Source: an uncultured Clostridia bacterium (GTDB lineage: Bacteria; Bacillota; Clostridia; Oscillospirales; Acutalibacteraceae). Taken from it: a stretch of DNA of 11,523 nt. Under the pieces are notes generated by a model. The model worked only from the letters and a program-made list of their open reading frames with translations, had not been told where the DNA came from and made no database searches. Location of the stretch: contig CAMJHU010000022.1 of assembly GCA_946405565.1 (NCBI GenBank), positions 1-11,523 of the forward strand. The letters are read 5' to 3'. Shown one piece after another: positions 1 through 7,123 of this stretch. The position numbers were made by a program, and so were the translations under genes. Positions within the stretch are counted from its first letter, which is position 1; every line of letters starts with the position of its first letter.

Positions 1-481
1 GATCACCGCCGATATGGCCGGGCTCTGCAAAAAGCTGCTCGCGGACGAGGGACTCGGTGACGCCGGCTTCACGCTGGTCGAGGGTCTCGCCGACGCAGAC
101 GATGGCAGTCATGCCCGCGTCAAGAGCGGCTCTGGTGCGGGCGTTGACCGTCGCGTCGGTCTCGCCGAAGTACTGTCTGCGCTCACTGTGACCGATGATA
201 ACATATTCCACGCCCATCGAAGTGAGCATATCCGCGCTCACTTCCGCGGTGAAAGCGCCGTTCTTTGCCCAGTGGCAGTTCTCCGCGCCGACCTTGATAT
301 TGGTGTCCTTGGTAGCTTCCAGCGCGTTCCAGAGATCGACATAGGGTACACACACCAGCACATTGCAGTCCGCGTTCTTGACAAGGGGAGCGATCTCGTT
401 AATCAGTACGGTTGTCTCAGCGGGCGTCTTGTTCATCTTCCAGTTGCCGGCGATAACCGCCTTACGAAGGGATTTATTCAT
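1..481 (-). CDS. tpiA: Triosephosphate isomerase, 3' end cut off by the window edge
   Basis: TpiA interconverts dihydroxyacetone phosphate and glyceraldehyde-3-phosphate in the cytoplasm, in glycolysis and gluconeogenesis. The minus strand reads MNKSLRKAVIAGNWKMNK from an ATG at 481, giving 160 visible codons of about 250 expected. The substrate-binding Asn13 and Lys15 (AGNWKMNK) and the electrophilic His98 in IIGHSERRQYFGE are present. The catalytic glutamate of the AYEPVWAIGTG region lies beyond position 1 and cannot be checked. The gene follows pgk on the same strand after 133 bp, as in many Firmicutes glycolytic clusters. The start is slightly odd: the best Shine-Dalgarno (AAGGA, 500-496) is 14 nt from this ATG. 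A five-codon ORF (ATG at 495, stop overlapping the tpiA ATG as ATGA) sits between them. Conservation from residue 8 onward makes the family call secure; the exact start is a little less so. Confidence 0.97.
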   Translation of the reverse strand, partial: MNKSLRKAVIAGNWKMNKTPAETTVLINEIAPLVKNADCNVLVCVPYVDLWNALEATKDTNIKVGAENCHWAKNGAFTAEVSADMLTSMGVEYVIIGHSERRQYFGETDATVNARTRAALDAGMTAIVCVGETLDQREAGVTESLVREQLFAEPGHIGGD

Positions 482-592
482 AATATTTTATTCATTCCTT
501 TTTGGTAATATTTGTACATAAAGTATACGGAACTGACCCCTAAAAGCAGTCTAAAGCCTGCACGGAATCAGCCCCGCTTGATTTCTTTATTG

Positions 593-614
593 GTTTTTCC
601 TGAACCGGGAAAAC
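593..614 (-). other. Weak hairpin directly after the pgk stop codon
   Basis: An 8-bp inverted repeat (593-600 against 607-614, one G-U pair, 6-nt loop) abuts the pgk stop codon at 615-617. No run of T follows on the minus strand, so it is not a convincing intrinsic terminator. It could be an mRNA stability or processing element between pgk and tpiA, or chance. Confidence 0.25.
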
Positions 615-1823
615 TTATTTCTCGTTCAGGCAGGCAATGCCGGGAAGCTCCTTGCCCTCGAGGAATTCAAGGGAAGCGCCGCCTCCGGTAGAAATGTGGG
701 ACATCTTGTCGCCGAAGCCGAGCTGGTTGACAGCCGCAGCGGAGTCGCCGCCGCCGATAATGGTGGTAGCCTCGGTCTCCGCCAGTGCCTTGGCAACCGC
801 AATGGTTCCCTTGGCGAGAATCGGATTCTCAAACACGCCCATCGGTCCGTTCCAGACAACGGTCTTGGCAGACTTGACTTCACTCGCAAAGAGTTCTGCC
901 GTCTTGGTGCCGATATCCAGACCTTCCATGTCAGCGGGAATGGTATCCACCACGGTGACTTCGATTTCCGCGTCGATTGGGTTGGGGAATTCCTTGGTAA
1001 CGGTGGTGTCGATGGGCAGAAGAAGCTTCTTACCGAGCTTCTCCGCCTTTTCCATCATTTCCTTGCAGTAGTCGATCTTGGTATCGTCCACAAGAGATTT
1101 ACCGACTTCCTTGCCCTGTGCCTTGAGGAAGGTGTAAGCCATACCGCCGCCGATAATCAGGGTATCGCACTTTTCGAGCAGGTTGGAGATAACGTTGAGC
1201 TTGTCGGCAACCTTGGCGCCGCCGAGAATGGCAACAAAGGGACGCACGGGATTCTCTACCGCGTTGCCGAGGAACTGGATTTCCTTCTGAATCAGATAAC
1301 CGACCACGGCGGTATCCACTTTGCTTGCCACCCCGACGTTGGAGCAGTGCGCTCTGTGAGCGGTGCCGAACGCGTCATTGACAAAGATATCGCAAAGGGA
1401 AGCCAGCTCTTCGGAGAAGGCGTCGCCGTTCTTGGTTTCTTCTTTTCTGTAACGGGTATTTTCGAGGAGGATCACATCGCCGTCCTGCATTGCTTCCACC
1501 GCTGCCTTGGCGTTGGGACCGACCACTTCGGGATCGGCGGCGAACTTGACTTCCTGACCCAGCAGCTCGGTGAGCTTGGCTGCCACAGGAGCCAGCGACA
1601 GTTCCGGCTTGGGCTCGCCCTTCGGCTTGCCGAGATGAGAACAGAGAATAACCTTCGCGCCGTCAGCCACCAGTTTCTGAATGGTGGGGAGCGCAGCCGT
1701 CAGACGGTTGGTGTCGGTGATGACGCCGTCCTTGAGCGGCACGTTGAAGTCGCAGCGGACGAGAACCTTCTTGCCCTTGGCGTTGATGTCGTCAACAGAC
1801 TTTTTGTTAAGCAAAGAACTCAT
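615..1823 (-). CDS. pgk: Phosphoglycerate kinase
   Basis: Pgk transfers the acyl phosphate of 1,3-bisphosphoglycerate to ADP, making ATP and 3-phosphoglycerate in the cytoplasm. At 402 residues it is a normal full-length bacterial enzyme. Visible family motifs in order are VLVRCDFNVPLKDG (about 20-33), the substrate-binding arginine near 40, CSHLGKPKG (61-69), ENTRYRKEE (121-129), NDAFGTAHRAH (149-159), ILGGAKVADKLNVI (199-212), the hinge and nucleotide-site WNGPMGVFE (324-332), GGGDSAAA (357-364) and STGGGASLEFLEG (378-390). The start is well supported: GGAGGT lies 8 nt upstream of the ATG (1837-1832). A sigma-A-type promoter and a leader hairpin precede it, so it can be transcribed separately from the flavoprotein gene upstream. 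No terminator was seen between that gene and pgk, so read-through is also possible. tpiA follows on the same strand. Confidence 0.99.
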   Translation of the reverse strand: MSSLLNKKSVDDINAKGKKVLVRCDFNVPLKDGVITDTNRLTAALPTIQKLVADGAKVILCSHLGKPKGEPKPELSLAPVAAKLTELLGQEVKFAADPEVVGPNAKAAVEAMQDGDVILLENTRYRKEETKNGDAFSEELASLCDIFVNDAFGTAHRAHCSNVGVASKVDTAVVGYLIQKEIQFLGNAVENPVRPFVAILGGAKVADKLNVISNLLEKCDTLIIGGGMAYTFLKAQGKEVGKSLVDDTKIDYCKEMMEKAEKLGKKLLLPIDTTVTKEFPNPIDAEIEVTVVDTIPADMEGLDIGTKTAELFASEVKSAKTVVWNGPMGVFENPILAKGTIAVAKALAETEATTIIGGGDSAAAVNQLGFGDKMSHISTGGGASLEFLEGKELPGIACLNEK

Positions 1824-1893
1824 AGGGTATTACCTCCAATAATGAGAATGAACATTTGAACAGTGATGAACCCCCGACTATTGATTGTCGCCC

Positions 1894-1918
1894 GGAAAAC
1901 GCCGCTTCAGCGTTTTCC
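1894..1918 (-). other. Hairpin in the pgk leader
   Basis: A perfect 9-bp inverted repeat (GGAAAACGC / GCGTTTTCC, 7-nt loop) lies between the predicted pgk promoter and the pgk ribosome binding site. Neither strand has a T-run after it, so it is not a typical intrinsic terminator. If transcription starts near 1950, it forms a stem-loop in the 5' untranslated region about 70 nt before the start codon. Its role is unknown: mRNA stabilisation, a protein-binding site or a processing site are all possible. Confidence 0.5.
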
Positions 1919-1956
1919 TGACCAACCGCCGTTTGCCCGCCACACATTACGCAATG

Positions 1957-1985
1957 ATTTTACCACAAATTCCCCCGCATTGCAA
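1957..1985 (-). promoter_or_regulatory. Candidate sigma-A promoter for pgk
   Basis: On the minus strand TTGCAA (1985-1980) and TAAAAT (1962-1957) are separated by exactly 17 nt. That is 4 of 6 and 5 of 6 matches to the vegetative TTGACA/TATAAT consensus. The predicted start near 1950 gives a leader of about 125 nt containing the 1894-1918 hairpin. The location in the only sizeable gap before pgk supports it. No experimental evidence is available. Confidence 0.55.
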
Positions 1986-2033
1986 GAGGTCAACAGGAGA
2001 TTTGCCGGATTTTTTTATGTTTTTTGCATGAGG

Positions 2034-3632
2034 TCACGCTTGCTTTCGGATCACCGCTTCCGCGCATTTGATACCGTCCACGGCGGCGGACATAATGCCG
2101 CCCGCGTAACCCGCTCCCTCACCGCAGGGATACAGTCCCTTCGCGGCTGGCGACTGTAAATCCTCACCGCGCAAAATACGCACGGGGGAACTGCTGCGGG
2201 TTTCGGGCGCGGTCAGAACCGCGTCGGGCAGCGCGAAGCCGTGCAGCTTTTTGTCCAGCAGCACGATTCCTTCCCGCATGGCGCTTGTCACGAAATCCGG
2301 GAGACAGCAGCCGATTTCTCCCAACGCGACCGAAGGTCGATAAGTGGGCGTAACACTTCCCAACGTCGTGGAGGGTAAATGATTGAGAAAGTCCCCCACC
2401 AACTGCGCCGGTGCCTTGGCACTGCGGATGCCATCATACGCCGCACGTTCGATCTTCCGTTGGAATTCCACGCCAGCCAGCGGGTGATCGCTGCCGAAAT
2501 CCGAAGGATTCACGCCTACCAGCAAAGCGCTGTTGGCGTTGCGTCCGTCACGGGCAAAGTAACTCATGCCATTGGTGACAACGGTATTTGGCTCACTCGC
2601 CGCCGCCACCACATACCCGCCCGGACACATACAGAAGGTATACACACCCCGTCCGTCCGGCAGATGCACCGCCAGCTTATAGTCCGCCGCTCCCAGCGCC
2701 GGGTGATTCCAGAAATCGCCGTACTGCGCTTTGCTGATCAGTTCCTGCGGATGCTCGATTCTTGCCCCCACCGCGAAGGGTTTTTGCATCATGGGAATTT
2801 CTTTCTCATACAGCCGGGCAAAGGTGTCCCGCGCGGAATGCCCCGTTGCGAGTATCACACTGTCCGCCGCGAATTCCTCCGTTTTTCCATCGCAGACGGT
2901 CACGACAGAATTGACCTTCCCATTTGTAACAGCGATGTCCGTCAGCTTCGTGCAGAACCGGTATTCCCCTCCCAGCGCGGTAATCTGCGCACGGAGATTG
3001 GTCAGCACAGTCATGAGTACATCCGTGCCGATATGAGGTTTGGCATCATACAGAATGCTTTCATGCGCCCCCGCGCGGACAAATTCCTCCAGCACGAATC
3101 GGATTCGCTTATCTTTGGTGCCGGTGGTGAGTTTTCCGTCCGAAAAGGTACCGGCTCCGCCTTCGCCGAACTGAATATTGCCGTCCGCCTCGAACGGACC
3201 GCCCGCGAAATAGCGTTCGACTGCCGCGCGCCGTTCCTGCAATTCCCGACCGCGTTCCAGAATGATCGGCTCCTGTCCCGCACGCGCCAGCAGCAGTGCC
3301 GCAAACAGTCCCGCCGGTCCGCTTCCCACCACGACGGGACGCAAAGGAGATTTCGGCGCGGCGGGCTGCTCGTATATATACGGCATTGCTATGGAAATAT
3401 GGCTGTTTTTTCGAGACAAAACCAGCTTTTCGGTCTTGGGACTTTTGAGCCGGCATTCTATCGCGCAAACAAAATGTACGTCGTCCTTCTTTCGCGCGTC
3501 AACGGATTTTTTGACAAGCCGCAAAACGGATATTTCCTCCGGCGCAATCTTCATCTGCTGCGCCGCTGCCATCCGCAGATACGGTTCATTCATGCCGTCC
3601 AGCGGAATTTTGAGATCGGTGATCTGAAGCAT
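2034..3632 (-). CDS. FAD-dependent dehydrogenase, COG2509-like
   Basis: This 532-residue cytoplasmic flavoprotein resembles the uncharacterised COG2509 'FAD-dependent dehydrogenase' family, common in Clostridia; the physiological substrate is not known. Residues 1 to about 95 form the N-terminal domain typical of this family (VLRLVKKSVDARKKDDVHF). A dinucleotide-binding fold follows with VVVGSGPAGLFAALLLARAG (about 100-119) ending in an acidic residue (ILERG). The family signature GEGGAGTFSDGKL is near 156-168, a second FAD contact VILATGHSARD near 259-269, FCMCPGGYVV near 333-342, and a C-terminal FAD-closing segment YPCGEGAGYAGGIMSAAVDG near 500-520. No membrane segment or signal peptide is seen. 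The start has a strong GGGAGGA upstream, inside the 18-nt gap after the preceding flavoprotein gene, so the two are probably co-transcribed with nagA. No clear terminator follows the stop. Confidence 0.9.
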   Translation of the reverse strand: MLQITDLKIPLDGMNEPYLRMAAAQQMKIAPEEISVLRLVKKSVDARKKDDVHFVCAIECRLKSPKTEKLVLSRKNSHISIAMPYIYEQPAAPKSPLRPVVVGSGPAGLFAALLLARAGQEPIILERGRELQERRAAVERYFAGGPFEADGNIQFGEGGAGTFSDGKLTTGTKDKRIRFVLEEFVRAGAHESILYDAKPHIGTDVLMTVLTNLRAQITALGGEYRFCTKLTDIAVTNGKVNSVVTVCDGKTEEFAADSVILATGHSARDTFARLYEKEIPMMQKPFAVGARIEHPQELISKAQYGDFWNHPALGAADYKLAVHLPDGRGVYTFCMCPGGYVVAAASEPNTVVTNGMSYFARDGRNANSALLVGVNPSDFGSDHPLAGVEFQRKIERAAYDGIRSAKAPAQLVGDFLNHLPSTTLGSVTPTYRPSVALGEIGCCLPDFVTSAMREGIVLLDKKLHGFALPDAVLTAPETRSSSPVRILRGEDLQSPAAKGLYPCGEGAGYAGGIMSAAVDGIKCAEAVIRKQA

Positions 3633-3650
3633 GATTTCCGTCTCCTCCCT

Positions 3651-4946
3651 TTACCTGCCGGATCGTGCATGGCTTTCCGCGGCGCTTCTTCCCGCCAGAA
3701 TACCGCTGCTCCATGCCCATTGAAGGTTAAATCCTCCGCAGCGTCCGTCCGCGTTGAGCAACTCGCCCGCGGCGTAAAGTCCCGGCTGAAGGCGGGACTG
3801 CATGGTCATTCCGTCGAATTCCGACAGCCGCACACCGCCGCTTGTCACCTGCGCACTGTTCCACGCTGCCGTGCCGCTTACGGGGAACCGCCAGCCTTTG
3901 ATGACAGATGCCAGACGGCGGATATCGCCGTCGGACAGTTCCGACACCGAACGGGAAAGCGGCGTCAGTCCCGCCTGTTTGAGCAGGCACATTCCCACCC
4001 GCTTGTTGAATACGCCTGTGAGATAATTTTCCAGCGTAAGGTGCGACAGAATGGCACGCCGTTTGGTGAGCAGCGCCACAATGCCGTCGTGATTTCGCTC
4101 CGGAAGCATATCCAGTGTCACACACAGGTCTTTCCCATGCGTCACTCCTGCCGCTGCCGACGAAAGCTGAAAGATGACAATGCCCGAAAGCGCTTTGTCG
4201 CCGAACTGCACTTCTCCCTCATCCGACGCGATCTCGCCCCGTCCGTCCCCCACTGACGCTTTGACATGGGCGCGAATGCCCTTGAGCGAACCGAGGTGGG
4301 GAGAATCCACCGGCAGAGGCGCCAACGACGGACAGAGCTTGGTCGCGGTATGTCCCAGCGGTCGCAGCAGATCATAGCCCCAGTTCACACCGCCCAGTTG
4401 GGGCGCCGCCATACCGCCGCAAGCCACGATCACCTGTTTGGTATGAATGGTACCCAGCGGCGAACGCAGCACAAAGCCGTCTTCCTGCGGCGATATGCGT
4501 TCCACCCGGCAGCCGCACACCTCCGCCGCGCCCAGACGCATCAATTCCAGCCGCAGCAGATCCAGCACGGCGGACGCCTGTCCGCAGGCGGGATAAATGC
4601 GGCCTTCCTCTTCCTCACGCCAGACCAGCCCCAGCGATTCAAAGAAAGCCAGCGTATCGTCCACATTCACGCCGCTGAACACCCGGCTCACAGCGCGGGG
4701 GTCATCCGTGTGATAATCTACCGGACCGGCGGTTCGGTTGGTGAGATTGCACCGACCGTTGCCGGTGGCAAGCAGCTTCCTTCCGCAGCGCGGCTGCGCG
4801 TCAAATACCGCCAGCTTGGCTCCATCGGACAGCGCCCGTCCCGCCGCCACTGCTGCGGACAAACCCGACGCTCCGCCGCCGATCACCGCGATATCCAGAT
4901 CATATGCGTATGTATTTGTCGTTCCGAATGCTTCCTTCTGCTTCAT
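3651..4946 (-). CDS. BaiN/RdsA-like FAD-dependent oxidoreductase (HI0933 / COG2081 family)
   Basis: This 431-residue flavoprotein belongs to the HI0933-like family, annotated variously as BaiN/RdsA-family NAD(P)/FAD-dependent oxidoreductase or aminoacetone oxidase family. The reaction of most members is unproven. The Rossmann motif IAVIGGGASGLSAAVAAGRA spans about 19-38. It is followed by the family hallmark CGRKLLATGNGRCNLTN (54-70), the mid-protein IVACGGMAAPQLGG, and the C-terminal YAAGELLNADGRCGGFNLQ and WAWSSGILAG stretch, where the usual pattern is GE.LDVDG..GG(F/Y)NLQWAWSSG. It looks intact and of normal length, perhaps with a short extra N-terminal tail (MKQKEAFGTTNTYAYD). GAGAGG lies 6 nt before the ATG. 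Only 2 nt separate the nagA stop from this start, which strongly suggests translational coupling. No membrane segment is seen. The link to NagA is positional only, and no bile-acid genes are in view, so BaiN activity should not be assumed. Confidence 0.92.
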   Translation of the reverse strand: MKQKEAFGTTNTYAYDLDIAVIGGGASGLSAAVAAGRALSDGAKLAVFDAQPRCGRKLLATGNGRCNLTNRTAGPVDYHTDDPRAVSRVFSGVNVDDTLAFFESLGLVWREEEEGRIYPACGQASAVLDLLRLELMRLGAAEVCGCRVERISPQEDGFVLRSPLGTIHTKQVIVACGGMAAPQLGGVNWGYDLLRPLGHTATKLCPSLAPLPVDSPHLGSLKGIRAHVKASVGDGRGEIASDEGEVQFGDKALSGIVIFQLSSAAAGVTHGKDLCVTLDMLPERNHDGIVALLTKRRAILSHLTLENYLTGVFNKRVGMCLLKQAGLTPLSRSVSELSDGDIRRLASVIKGWRFPVSGTAAWNSAQVTSGGVRLSEFDGMTMQSRLQPGLYAAGELLNADGRCGGFNLQWAWSSGILAGRSAAESHARSGR

Positions 4947-4948
4947 CG

Positions 4949-6070
4949 TTATCCTCTCTTTACCATACGGAAATCCTGATCCAGCACCACCAGCCGTGCG
5001 GACTTGCCAACCGCAACCGAGCCCAGCACCGCATCGATTCCCAGCGCCCGGGCAGGGTTGATTGTAACGGCTTTCAGCGCGTCGAGCGGCGGAATGCCGA
5101 AGGCAACCGCGTTTTCAAAGACCTGCATCAGATCAGTAACGGAACCGGCAATGGTTCCGTCCGAGAGACGTGCTTCATTGCCGCGCACGGTGACGTCCTG
5201 ACTGCCCAGTTTGAAATCCCCGTCTCCCAGTCCCGTTGCCGCCATCGCGTCGGACACCAGACACAGTCTGTCCGCACCGATCAGCCGATAGGTCAGCCGC
5301 ACCATCGCGGGGTGAACGTGCAGTCCGTCGCAGATCAGCTCACACATTACGCGCTTGTCTTCCATCAGTGCCACCACACCGCCAGGCGCACGGTGCGAGA
5401 TGGGATTCATGCCGTTGTAAAGGTGGGTGGCATGGGTCACGCCCGCCGCAATCGCTGTCCGAAGCGTATCATAATCCCCAGCCGTATGTGCCGCCGAAAC
5501 CCGGCACACCTCCGTGGCATGACGTATAAACCCATCGGCTCCGCTCAGTTCCGGCGCCACACATACCACGCGGATCGCGTCGCCGCTCAGACGGCGCAGT
5601 TCATTGAATTCCGCGATATCCGGCAGGCGCAGACAGGACGCGGGCTGCGCGCCGCAGCGCTCCGCCGACAGATACGGACCTTCCAGATAAATCCCCGCCG
5701 CTGCCGCTCCGGGTAGCGGATTGACCGTTGCCTTCTGATACCGCGTCATCAGCCCGCGCAGTTCCTCCCCCGGCATGGTCATCACCGCCGACGCAAAGGC
5801 GGCAATGCCACGTGACCCCAGATAGACACTCATACGGGAGAGACAAGCTGACGTATCTTTGTCCGCGCTGAAATCCACACCCGCACAGCCGTGAATGTGC
5901 ATATCAATCAAACCCGGTGCCAGAATGCGTCCCGTCAGGTCGATTTCTCCTTCCGGGTCATGCAGCGTACCGCGCGGCACAATATCCATAATACGCCCTT
6001 TGGAAACCCTTACATCGGCTTCCTCCAATGAAAAATTCGAAAGTACTGTCAAACCGTTTTTATAAAGCAT
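4949..6070 (-). CDS. nagA: N-acetylglucosamine-6-phosphate deacetylase
   Basis: NagA hydrolyses N-acetylglucosamine-6-phosphate to glucosamine-6-phosphate and acetate. This is the entry step for amino sugars from chitin, mucin or recycled peptidoglycan. The 373-residue length is normal for this amidohydrolase-superfamily enzyme. Visible active-site elements are the HIHG metal motif after PGLIDM (His58, His60), Glu130 in LEGPYLS, His195 in SAAHTAGDYD, His216 in THATHLYNGMNP, the substrate-binding GLHVHP (249-254), and the catalytic Asp274 in LVSDAMAATG. The start is an ATG preceded by GAAGGA 7 nt upstream. No nagB, nagE or GntR-type regulator is present in the window. The gene heads a tight group with two flavoprotein genes. 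A possible promoter overlaps the divergent gpr promoter in the 109-bp gap upstream. Confidence 0.97.
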   Translation of the reverse strand: MLYKNGLTVLSNFSLEEADVRVSKGRIMDIVPRGTLHDPEGEIDLTGRILAPGLIDMHIHGCAGVDFSADKDTSACLSRMSVYLGSRGIAAFASAVMTMPGEELRGLMTRYQKATVNPLPGAAAAGIYLEGPYLSAERCGAQPASCLRLPDIAEFNELRRLSGDAIRVVCVAPELSGADGFIRHATEVCRVSAAHTAGDYDTLRTAIAAGVTHATHLYNGMNPISHRAPGGVVALMEDKRVMCELICDGLHVHPAMVRLTYRLIGADRLCLVSDAMAATGLGDGDFKLGSQDVTVRGNEARLSDGTIAGSVTDLMQVFENAVAFGIPPLDALKAVTINPARALGIDAVLGSVAVGKSARLVVLDQDFRMVKRG

Positions 6071-6103
6071 ATGTCAATCCTTCACTGTTCCTTATCGTTG
6101 TCT

Positions 6104-6133
6104 GTATAAATTTACCCGCCATGGTACATACTA
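6104..6133 (+). promoter_or_regulatory. Sigma-G (forespore) promoter of gpr
   Basis: GTATA (6104-6108) and CATACTA (6127-6133) are separated by 18 nt. This agrees with the B. subtilis sigma-G consensus as I recall it (about GHATR, 18 nt, CATNHTA), with no mismatch. It lies about 47 nt upstream of the gpr ATG. Forespore-specific transcription of gpr by sigma-F and sigma-G is established in Bacillus, so motif and gene function agree. Transcription would begin near 6140. Confidence 0.75.
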
Positions 6134-6149
6134 TCGGTTGTAAAATCAA
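6121..6149 (-). promoter_or_regulatory. Candidate vegetative promoter for nagA
   Basis: On the minus strand TTGATT (6149-6144), a 17-nt spacer and TACCAT (6126-6121) match the sigma-A consensus at 4 of 6 positions each. It would give a leader of about 45 nt. Its -10 box is immediately next to the -10 box of the divergent sigma-G-like gpr promoter, so the two polymerases would compete for the same DNA. The assignment rests only on sequence similarity and position. Confidence 0.35.
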
Positions 6150-6179
6150 AATCATCCTCCGAAAGAGACGTGACAGACG

Positions 6180-7031
6180 ATGAATACCCGTACCGATCTG
6201 ACCATTGAACTGGCGGAAGCTGCCGGCACGCAGGACGGCATTTCCTCCGAAACCCGCACGGTTGACGGCGTGACCATTACCCGTACCGTTATCACCGACG
6301 AAGCCGCTTCCAAAGCCCTCGGCAAGCCGCAGGGAGAATACTATACCCTTGAAATGCTGCCGTTCTCTGATGCGGCATTTGAACCCGAAAGCTGTTTCGA
6401 AGCCGCCTCGGACATTTTGCGAGATATGCTCCCCCGTCACGGCGGCATTCTGGCGGCAGGTCTGGGCAATACCGCCATTACCCCCGACGCGCTGGGTCCC
6501 AAGGCAGCTTCGCGTATTCTCGCCACCCGCCACATTTCGGGAGAACTGGCGGAAAAATGCGGTCTGGCGCCGCTGCGTCCCACCACGGTCATTGCGCCGG
6601 GCGTACTGGGTCAGACCGGCATTGAAGCAGCAGAGTATCTGCAATGTCTGTGTGCAGGATTGCATCCTGCCGCCGTGATTGTCATCGACGCGATGGCTGC
6701 CCGCAGTCTTTCCCGACTGGGACGCACCATACAGATCAGCGACAGCGGTATTTCTCCCGGCGCAGGGGTAGGCAACAACCGTCCCTGCATTGACAGCGGC
6801 TTTCTTGGCACCCGGGTCGTATCGCTGGGCGTTCCCACCGTAGTCGATCTGCGCACGCTATCGGATGATCTCTGCGGCGGAAATTGCCCCAAAACCATCG
6901 GAGAAAACCTGATCGTCACTCCGCGCGAGATTGATCTGCTCACCGACCGCGCCGCCCGGTTTATCGCGATGACAGTCAACGCCGCGCTCCAGCCTCACCT
7001 TCATCCCGACGAAATTGCCAAGCTGTTTTGA
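6180..7031 (+). CDS. gpr: GPR germination protease (spore endopeptidase, family A25)
   Basis: GPR is made in the developing forespore as an inactive zymogen and degrades the DNA-protecting small acid-soluble proteins during germination. The 283 residues show the family blocks: RTDLTIE at the N terminus, YYTLEMLPF (54-62), GLGNTAITPDALGP (94-107), TRHI, APGVLGQTGIEAAEYL (139-154), VIVIDAMAARSLSRL (166-180), TIQISDSGISPGAGVGNNRP (183-202) and SLGVPTVVDL (215-224). Asp103 and Asp170 appear to correspond to the two aspartates essential in the Bacillus enzyme. Bacillus GPR is about 370 residues, so this one is compact. The predicted autoprocessing site TD|L leaves only a six-residue propeptide instead of about 15. 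The start is fixed by an in-frame TGA two codons upstream of the ATG. The ribosome binding site is weak. A sigma-G-like promoter lies upstream and an intrinsic terminator downstream, so it is monocistronic. Confidence 0.97.
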   Translation: MNTRTDLTIELAEAAGTQDGISSETRTVDGVTITRTVITDEAASKALGKPQGEYYTLEMLPFSDAAFEPESCFEAASDILRDMLPRHGGILAAGLGNTAITPDALGPKAASRILATRHISGELAEKCGLAPLRPTTVIAPGVLGQTGIEAAEYLQCLCAGLHPAAVIVIDAMAARSLSRLGRTIQISDSGISPGAGVGNNRPCIDSGFLGTRVVSLGVPTVVDLRTLSDDLCGGNCPKTIGENLIVTPREIDLLTDRAARFIAMTVNAALQPHLHPDEIAKLF

Positions 7032-7054
7032 ATTTTCACTATATAAATATGTAC

Positions 7055-7095
7055 CTCCCTGTCCGACCGTAACAATCGGGCAGGGAGTGTTTTTC
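7055..7095 (+). terminator. Intrinsic terminator of gpr
   Basis: A 12-bp stem (7055-7066 with 7076-7087, one G-U pair, 9-nt loop CCGTAACAA) is followed by TGTTTTTC on the plus strand. It starts 23 nt after the gpr stop. It lies between the convergent gpr and mazF genes. On the minus strand the trailing sequence is only moderately T-rich, so it may also end mazF transcription less efficiently. Confidence 0.88.
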
Positions 7096-7123
7096 AAGCA
7101 TTTTTATCCATAATCAAAGACGG

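Noticed and set aside
14..508. 164-codon plus-strand open frame opposite tpiA
   Set aside because: The minus strand carries unmistakable TpiA motifs; this is its shadow.
696..1859. 387-codon plus-strand open frame opposite pgk
   Set aside because: It is the mirror of a highly conserved enzyme, and the translated product has no recognisable domain.
2379..4256. 625-codon plus-strand open frame spanning two flavoprotein genes on the opposite strand
   Set aside because: It is antisense to two clearly conserved genes, has no family motifs or ribosome binding site, and is explained by the codon bias of the real genes.
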